Of a DNA stretch of 36,118 nt, positions 30,582-36,118 are shown piece by piece. The DNA comes from Nemertoderma westbladi. Taxonomy: Eukaryota; Xenacoelomorpha; Nemertodermatida; Nemertodermatidae. The DNA lies in contig JAUCBJ010002256.1 of the NCBI GenBank assembly GCA_032718475.1, positions 1 through 36,118 on the forward strand, in the 5' to 3' direction. A model generated the notes under the pieces. It ran no database searches. It was given only the letters and a program-made list of their open reading frames with translations, and had not been told where the DNA came from. The position numbers and the translations under genes were made by a program. Positions within the stretch are counted from its first letter, which is position 1, and every line of letters begins with the position of its first letter.

Positions 30582-30607
30582 CCATGGCCTACTATAGTAG
30601 GCCATGG
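30582..30607. repeat. Perfect 26-bp palindrome
   Basis: CCATGGCCTACTA meets its exact reverse complement. It differs from the 30441-30470 palindrome by lacking central TA repeats. The two sit 111 bp apart, flanking the hairpin at 30523-30550. Confidence 0.95.
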
Positions 30608-30802
30608 TTCTGCTTACAGTTACAGACGTGATGTATGCTGTTCGAATCGAATGTTTATTATGGTAACTTAGCAACACACTACTGCAATGCAAAACTAAGG
30701 GCCTGGGATTTGACGTGGGTATAAAATATACATAAGCATGAGCGAGCAGCATGCTGTGCACAAGGGCTGTGCCTGACTGAATAGCGGGATGGAAAAGATA
30801 TA

Positions 30803-31129
30803 CCTGGAAATACTATCTGATACCTTGTATGTCCGCAATTTACCTCCTCATGGCCTCCCATCTGTCAATACCATAATCTGCTGCCACTGTGCTCAAACCT
30901 ACAGTACTTGGCCGTCTTGAATAGTGTAACTGTGTATAACTAATCATTGTGGCCGTGATTGTTCACGGTTAATATACACTACCCTTTCATTGTTTCATTG
31001 TCATTTAGACGGATAAAGACGGCCAAGTACTGTAGGGTTGAGCACAGTGGCAGCAGATGATGGTATGACAGATGGGAGGCCATGAGGAGGTAAATTGCGG
31101 ACATACAAGGTATCATATAGTACTTCCAG
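30803..31129. repeat. Foldback (long inverted repeat) element
   Basis: The left arm, about 30803-30918 (CCTGGAAATACTATCTGATA ... TACTTGGCCGTCTT), is the near-perfect reverse complement of about 31016-31129 (AAGACGGCCAAGTACTGTAG ... TAGTACTTCCAG). The arms are about 115 bp and the spacer 97 bp. The right arm continues into the tRNA-like segment at 31143 and is also found at 29273. The foldback may therefore come from two SINE-family copies inserted head to head. Confidence 0.85.
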
Positions 31130-31142
31130 TTCGTTTACCTGA

Positions 31143-31210
31143 GCCGCTAGCTAAATCGTTAGAGCGCTAGAGTTAAAACCCGGAGTTCACCAGTTCGATC
31201 CCACCTGGAC
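31143..31210 (+). mobile_element. tRNA-derived SINE segment (tRNA pseudogene-like)
   Basis: GTTAGAGCGCTAGAGTTAAA, then CCCGGAGTTCACCAGTTCGA TCCC, has the layout of the D stem, anticodon arm and T arm of a tRNA, with a B box GTTCGATCCC. The acceptor stem does not pair well and the A-box region is poor. The flanks (upstream AATTGCGGACATACAAGG, downstream GACGTCATTGCCGACTTTG) recur at 29273-29450. I call it part of a SINE, not a functional tRNA gene. Confidence 0.6.
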
Positions 31211-31219
31211 GTCATTGCC

Positions 31220-32220
31220 GACTTTGCAAAAGCTGTGCCCAACAAAAAGTTATAATTATAAGGGATGAGCAAGGAATCACCTCGATTCGGCTACTATGAA
31301 GCTCGCCAGGCAACCAATAAGGTGAAGGTGTATGTTACTTGAGTGTATTAATTGCTCATAATCGTATTGTACAGTACATCATTATTACATTGTTAATAAT
31401 AATGTCGTCCCTTTCATTTTCAAACAACCTAAATGATAAAATTGACTTTTCATGTAAAACGGCATTTCCGATTCTAATTTTGTTTGAAAGTAATATTCCA
31501 GGATTTTGGTCTTATATATTTTTAAATCCATTAAATGTAACGATTTTAAACAAAAATACTTATGGTATTGGAATTATGTAACATATTAGGTAGATAGGTT
31601 GTTTCAAAAAAAATATTACATTTTTTACAATTATTACTCAAAAAGCATTAAAACCCTTAAAACAAATTTGATTATTAAGTTTTAAAAATATAAAACAAAT
31701 CTCCCTCTATCATAATAAACAACAATTCTAGCATATAGGTGGTTTCAAAATGAAAGGGACGATGTATTCTAATTATTTTGTTTTACTAAATTATTTTAAT
31801 CACTGCGCAGTTTCTTACGACAGTAAATGGTTTCTTTTGTTACTTTCTTTTTGTAGAATAAAATTACATAAAATCCCCCCCTGGATATACAATATCCCAT
31901 AGAATGTTTAAAGGAAAGCATGAGTAAAAATGAGTTAAAATAAAGCAACGTGTCATTTCCAGCACAAGTAACATATAGTAAGTCATTAACGTATTACAAT
32001 TAATATTTTTAAATGTTTTCCTATTTTGGAAGTTATTTTGAAATATCCCATATTTACGTTTAAACTGTTAACCCAATAAATAGTTCATTCTGTGTCACGA
32101 CATTTCCATTTATTTTCAATTACATTTATCTGAAATTATTCACAAATTCTGTATTCACAAGAAGGCTAGGAAAATGGATTTTTAGTATAAGCAATTATTG
32201 CTCTGTACCATAGATATTTA
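31220..32220. other. Intergenic stretch with no feature seen
   Basis: AT-rich DNA. One 80-codon frame (31339-31581) is not recognised and has no gene signals. The string ATGAAAGGGACGA near 31750 is the reverse complement of TCGTCCCTTTCAT near 31405, a short inverted repeat about 345 bp apart. Confidence 0.5.
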
Positions 32221-32223
32221 CCA

Positions 32224-33256
32224 CTAGAGACGGGCCTAGCGGCCCGTGAAGCAAGTCGTAGGAGACAGTACTGTAGGCCTAGGAGTCCAGTAAAAGCTTT
32301 TTGTTCTATCTGATAAATTAGCGTGGGCGTAGTCCCGGTGGTGTACGAGAAATTTTCTAGACAAGATCAAACTATAATTATTATGTTGTAATCATCTAAT
32401 GAATTATAAAAGCTGTTGTGATTATAGAAGATAGAGAGCAGTTAGTGAAATGATTATTTTGTTCTATCGGATAGAGTAGTCAGAGAGGAGTCGAGGTGTC
32501 AATTGATTTTGATTAATTAATAATAATAACAGCAGTTGTCATGGATTCAATACAATCGCGCCAAAGAAGTAAAAAGACAAATTCGTTCTTATTTTTGTAA
32601 ATAAAACAAGTTGAGATGTTTCAATTTAAACCGCGATTTAACAATTTAATTAAATACAACATTTTTATATTATTATTATAGCTTTAGCTTAGGACATTTC
32701 AGTACACTTAGTAGGCCTACCCGATGCCGATACGTCAACAGGATTACAACTCTGTCTTACTAAAACTCATTCAGCTGACGTGCCGGTGAGTAACCTTGTA
32801 GATATTCCCATAGGATTCACTGGGAAGAGCTATCAGCTGGGTAACAGTTGATATTTGCTAACTGTCTGGGATAGAGTGACTGAGTAAACACAACCGTACT
32901 ATACTTGGCAAGTAATATAATTCTCTGCAGTTTGGGCCTATTCAATATAGCATTAATTTACTAGGCCCTTTCTATCACTTCTTTTTCATGAGCACACCAG
33001 AGCTGGCGTTTCTATCATTGAGTCTATGGCAATTTTCGCGTTGGGGCTATTTTTCGAAATAAAACAAGTTGAGATGTTTCTATTTATACCGCGATTTCAC
33101 AAGTACCCATAGAAATCTATTTTCATGGTTCATGCAAAATTTCATCACAATCGTTAGAGTCGTTTTTGCTCTAGGTGAGCAGTCAGTTCAGTAGCCAGTA
33201 GTCAGTAACTTTTTTTTCTTACAGTAATCAAGTCTAACTGTCTAACGACTTGCTAA
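32224..33256 (-). mobile_element. Helentron-like element E (minus orientation, 1033 bp)
   Basis: Read on the minus strand, it begins TTAGCAAGTCGTTAGACAGT and continues GACTTGATTACTGTAAGAA like element D. It has a degenerate ACTG/CTGA region and the core GACTCTAACGATTGTGATGA. It ends CGACTTGCTTC, the hairpin ACGGGCCGCTAGGCCCGT and CTCTAG followed by T (CTAG at 32224-32227). It carries the AGCAAGTCG/CGACTTGCT pair. Its interior matches 19245-19510 and part of element C. It lies 641 bp upstream of GLE1. Confidence 0.7.
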
Positions 33257-33897
33257 CAACTAAATATAAAATATATATAGCTATAGGGCTGTTCTTCGTC
33301 GTTGTCAATCGCACATTATAGCGGGAAATTTAAATTCTCCAAAGAGCAAACCTGTTTTTAACGACTGGTATAAATGGAAGTGTTCTGGTGTTGGATGATA
33401 AGTGGCGAACCGGTATCTATAGCTACAGAACTATAGCAAAGTATTCAGCAATTCAGGTACCGGTATTGTTAAAGGCACTTGTGTCTGTTCATAATCGTCA
33501 TAATCATAATCTGCTAACAGTGCAGTGCATGGCAATTATATTTACATATTTATCCATAACGGTACTACTCAGCTTCTTTATAGTGTTTACTGCATAGGGC
33601 CTACTGCTGTACTGTACCGGTATGTATAATTAATTGTATATGTACGACACTTGTACGTCAGTACACAGGTACGTACAGCATACAGTGGTTTTTGTTGTCG
33701 TAGTGAATTGTTATTAATAGAGTTAAAGCCGTGCTCTGCATTAACTACCGGTAGCAAACTACAAAACAAAAATTAGGTCTGAACAATTTTCTGAGTTTAC
33801 GTTTTTTTCATTTTTCTGTTTTTTAATTCTGTAATTTGTAGTCTTTCGCACTATTTTATAGACACATACTTCATCGCTGCAACCCTAAACTAGAAAA
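33257..33897 (+). promoter_or_regulatory. GLE1 upstream region
   Basis: This is the intergenic space between element E and the GLE1 start codon. A pyrimidine-rich tract ending TTCTGTAATTTGTAG at about 33840 resembles a splice acceptor. A 5'-untranslated intron is therefore possible, but no donor was chosen. No clear TATA box or other element can be fixed. AACCGGTA/TACCGGTA words recur (33408, 33457, 33616, 33745). Confidence 0.3.
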
Positions 33898-36072
33898 ATG
33901 AGTTCCGTTGCTGATAAGCTGCGAGACACTCGGAAAGGACAGTTGATTTACGATCCTTTGGGCGAACGAGAGTTTTTGTGCGGCCTCAATTCGTTATCAT
34001 TGTTATCATCTCCGCTAATTAATGAACGTTTATTGGAACGAATCGGAGGTAATCCAGCTAGTCCAATATTTACAGCAGAATCCTCAGACACACCTGAGAG
34101 GATACGTTCCAGGCGAATACTTTCATCGCATCCTTCTATACATTCACCGGTAAGTCAATGTTCTACACAATCGCGAGGATGTGAGGCTGGTAAAGTCATT
34201 AATATTAGCAGGCGGGAAGTAAATCAACGTAGGTTACTAACGCCTAAGATATCGGAGTTAGAACAGTTTATTTCGAAGTCAACAATCGATTCGGGGCGAA
34301 TTACCATGGATATAAAGGCGATGGAGGAAGCCGCTGCTAATCGTGTGAGTGAAGCGGTTTCTGCAAAGAAGGAGGCGATGCAAAATCATTTCGTAAAACT
34401 AACAGAAGAATCATCTAGAAAACACAATAAGTTTTTACTCGAACAGCAACTGCAGAGGCAAAGAGAATTCATTGAAATGAATGATTCATTGGAGGCGAGC
34501 AGGAATTATAAAAGCGAAGAATTTATTAAGTTGAAAGCCGAGCGGGAGAAGAGAAGTAAACAGTTGGCTCAACTTGTGGAGGAGAAATCGAAGGAGGAAC
34601 AACTATACCGTGACAGTATCAAACGATTGAACGAGTTAATCGATGTCATTAATAAGGAAACTATCGAGTTCCGATTGTTTGTTGATGATTTCCCTTATAA
34701 GGACAGGTTGCCAGATGATGTGATAGCGAGCGACTTCACTGAGGTTAAAGAAACCCTGAGACTCATCGCTAGCGGCTGTAGAGCCTCTGGGAAGATCCAC
34801 GGAAAACAGATGGAAGAGGCGGAGGGCATTGGGGAGCGGACTAGAGTTAATATAGAGAGATTGATGGAGGCAGCTGTAAAGGTGGGGGAGGAGGTGAGAG
34901 CAGAGGAGGTTGCTGGGAGGAGAGCAGTGGAGGAGAGGGTGGGGGATAGCGGGAATGGGAGGAACGTGGAGGAGCTGGTTGAGATAACAAGTGAAGAAGA
35001 TAATAGAGAGTTAGGCCTAGTGAAAGATGGTGATATAACCTCTGTTGAGAAGGAAGTGAGAGAAATTTCCACTATGGACGATGGCGGAATGGAAAGTGAA
35101 AGTAAATCGAGTAGGTCGGTTGTTGTGGAAGATAATTTAAAGGTTTACACGAGGCATGTGGTTTGGTTGAAACAGTTCCGGGACAATATCTCCATCTTCT
35201 CCAACGATAAATCCACGGAGTCGATAAAACGACTGCGATTTGCGTTGCAGCGCTGCGTGAACTCTCCGGTGAACGCGATCAGTCCTGCGAGCGGGATCCA
35301 TCTACGGGATAAACTGGAGCGACTGTTGCGACTGCTGGGCCGGGGCAGTGTGGAGGTCGGGGATCGTTTCGTGTCCGTCGGGGACCACTCAATGGGATTC
35401 GATTTCGTCGCTGATCTTCTCGCAAATAAACTCGTCAAACAAGGCGAATCGGATAACACGAACCCCGCCTCGCTATTCGCTGTTGCCATAGTGATAGTGG
35501 GCGTGTGGGCGAGCTTCCCATTGGTCGGGCAACTCATTCGCTGCTACTTCTTCGAGCGTTGTCCCTTCCTCGTTCCGCATTGCGTTAAACGCGGTAATCT
35601 AACCGAGGAGGAACACAAGCTGTTGCTAGGTTACCACGTGGTAGACCAGGAACTCGAGTCCCCCGACATGTACGTGAGGCGGGTCTCCGGTTTAGTGCGA
35701 CTCTACGCCGCGGTGCTGCAGTCCTTGCCGCCTCCCGGGATTGTCCGTGGGGATCACGTTCCCGGGGTGGCCGACGCTTGGGTTCTCCTGTGCTCCGTAG
35801 TGAACCGAGGTCCCGATCCCGCCGTCACTGCGACCCTCATCTACGAGCTTCTATCTGTTCTGGGCCCCGCCCTACATACTCTGTACAGGCGGCAGTTCGT
35901 CCGACTCCTGCACTGCATTCGATGGGATTATATACCTAGTATCGAGAGGGTTACCTGTAAGGGGCAGTGGGGACCCGTGGTGCGATTGAGAGACTTCCTG
36001 GACTCTGCTATACAGTCTGGGTCCATCCCGGTTCCGGATGGTTTATTAAAACCTCAATTTTGGTCGACATAA
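33898..36072 (+). CDS. GLE1: GLE1 homologue, nuclear-pore mRNA-export factor (intronless, 724 aa)
   Basis: In known eukaryotes GLE1, with inositol hexakisphosphate, activates the DEAD-box helicase DDX19/Dbp5 at the cytoplasmic face of the nuclear pore to release exported mRNA. The C-terminal ~300 residues match the conserved GLE1 domain: RLRFALQRCVNSPVNAIS (445-462), GFDFVADLLANKLVKQGE (500-517), AIVIVGVWASFPLVGQLI (530-547), RCPFLVP (554-560), RRVSGLVRLYAAVLQ (594-608), VTATLIYELLSVLG (643-656), and PVPDGLLKPQFWST at the end, as in animal GLE1. Residues about 135-255 are a charged, Glu/Lys-rich coiled coil, as expected. Length is close to human (698). The ATG at 33898 (AGAAAAATGA context) gives the full N-terminus. 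The whole gene is one exon, unlike typical multi-exon animal GLE1. The 5' half is AT-richer, the 3' half GC-rich. Confidence 0.93.
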   Translation: MSSVADKLRDTRKGQLIYDPLGEREFLCGLNSLSLLSSPLINERLLERIGGNPASPIFTAESSDTPERIRSRRILSSHPSIHSPVSQCSTQSRGCEAGKVINISRREVNQRRLLTPKISELEQFISKSTIDSGRITMDIKAMEEAAANRVSEAVSAKKEAMQNHFVKLTEESSRKHNKFLLEQQLQRQREFIEMNDSLEASRNYKSEEFIKLKAEREKRSKQLAQLVEEKSKEEQLYRDSIKRLNELIDVINKETIEFRLFVDDFPYKDRLPDDVIASDFTEVKETLRLIASGCRASGKIHGKQMEEAEGIGERTRVNIERLMEAAVKVGEEVRAEEVAGRRAVEERVGDSGNGRNVEELVEITSEEDNRELGLVKDGDITSVEKEVREISTMDDGGMESESKSSRSVVVEDNLKVYTRHVVWLKQFRDNISIFSNDKSTESIKRLRFALQRCVNSPVNAISPASGIHLRDKLERLLRLLGRGSVEVGDRFVSVGDHSMGFDFVADLLANKLVKQGESDNTNPASLFAVAIVIVGVWASFPLVGQLIRCYFFERCPFLVPHCVKRGNLTEEEHKLLLGYHVVDQELESPDMYVRRVSGLVRLYAAVLQSLPPPGIVRGDHVPGVADAWVLLCSVVNRGPDPAVTATLIYELLSVLGPALHTLYRRQFVRLLHCIRWDYIPSIERVTCKGQWGPVVRLRDFLDSAIQSGSIPVPDGLLKPQFWST

Positions 36073-36102
36073 ACTAAGTTACCTAGTTATTGTATTTAGT
36101 GC

Positions 36103-36108
36103 AATAAA
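36103..36108 (+). terminator. GLE1: Polyadenylation signal AATAAA of GLE1
   Basis: It lies 30 bp after the GLE1 stop codon, implying a very short 3' untranslated region. The window ends 10 bp later, so the cleavage site cannot be seen. Confidence 0.7.
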
Positions 36109-36118
36109 TATCAAAGAT

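Noticed and set aside
31143-31210. Functional tRNA gene
   Set aside because: The T-arm/B-box is good, but the acceptor stem does not pair and flanking sequence is repeated at 29273, as in a SINE.

Overview
This is animal nuclear DNA: spliced genes with GT..AG introns, AATAAA polyadenylation signals, LINE and SINE fragments, a cut-and-paste DNA transposon, Helitron/Helentron-like elements and large tandem arrays. The two recognisable genes (AMN1 and GLE1 homologues) are metazoan in type. The AT-rich background and repeat load suggest an invertebrate, probably marine, but I cannot name the taxon.

Layout. (1) 584-5515: a complete DNA transposon with perfect 28-bp terminal inverted repeats, a putative 4-bp ATGT target duplication and one intact 1065-aa minus-strand transposase-like gene whose N-terminus is a 29-copy 10-residue repeat. 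(2) 5.6-12.8 kb: the 3' end of an unidentified plus-strand gene made of tiny exons (a candidate at 5653-5679, then 8318-8371 and 12526-12556 with stop). Its last introns are filled by a 25-bp array (6.05-8.29 kb) and a 40/33/27-bp mosaic array (9.03-12.49 kb). Both arrays end within about 40 bp of the splice acceptor. (3) 13.37-13.87 kb: a 50-bp tandem array, then about 2.8 kb of AT-rich DNA in which I see no gene. (4) 16.6-18.7 kb: two dead 3' fragments of non-LTR retrotransposons. (5) 19.7-24.4 kb: a head-to-tail chain of Helentron-like non-autonomous elements (A-D), with matched subterminal inverted repeats, GACT/GGCT-type microsatellites, a 3' hairpin and a CTAG terminus. Element B carries two further tandem arrays. 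A fifth copy (E) lies inverted at 32.2-33.3 kb.

(6) 25.2-29.9 kb, minus strand: a homologue of AMN1, a small leucine-rich-repeat protein, reconstructed from four exons that join in frame to 265 aa. Intron 2 holds a 2.65-kb satellite of 73-bp units; intron 3 holds a tRNA-derived SINE. (7) 29.9-33.9 kb: the divergent AMN1/GLE1 intergenic region, rich in palindromes, a foldback element, a tRNA-like SINE and Helentron-like copy E. (8) 33.9-36.1 kb, plus strand: an intronless 724-aa homologue of GLE1, the mRNA-export factor, with a polyadenylation signal just after it.

The host genes show no obvious functional link. What unites the window is repeat dynamics: coding minisatellites in a transposase, satellites packed into introns next to splice sites, and tandemly inserted rolling-circle-type elements.
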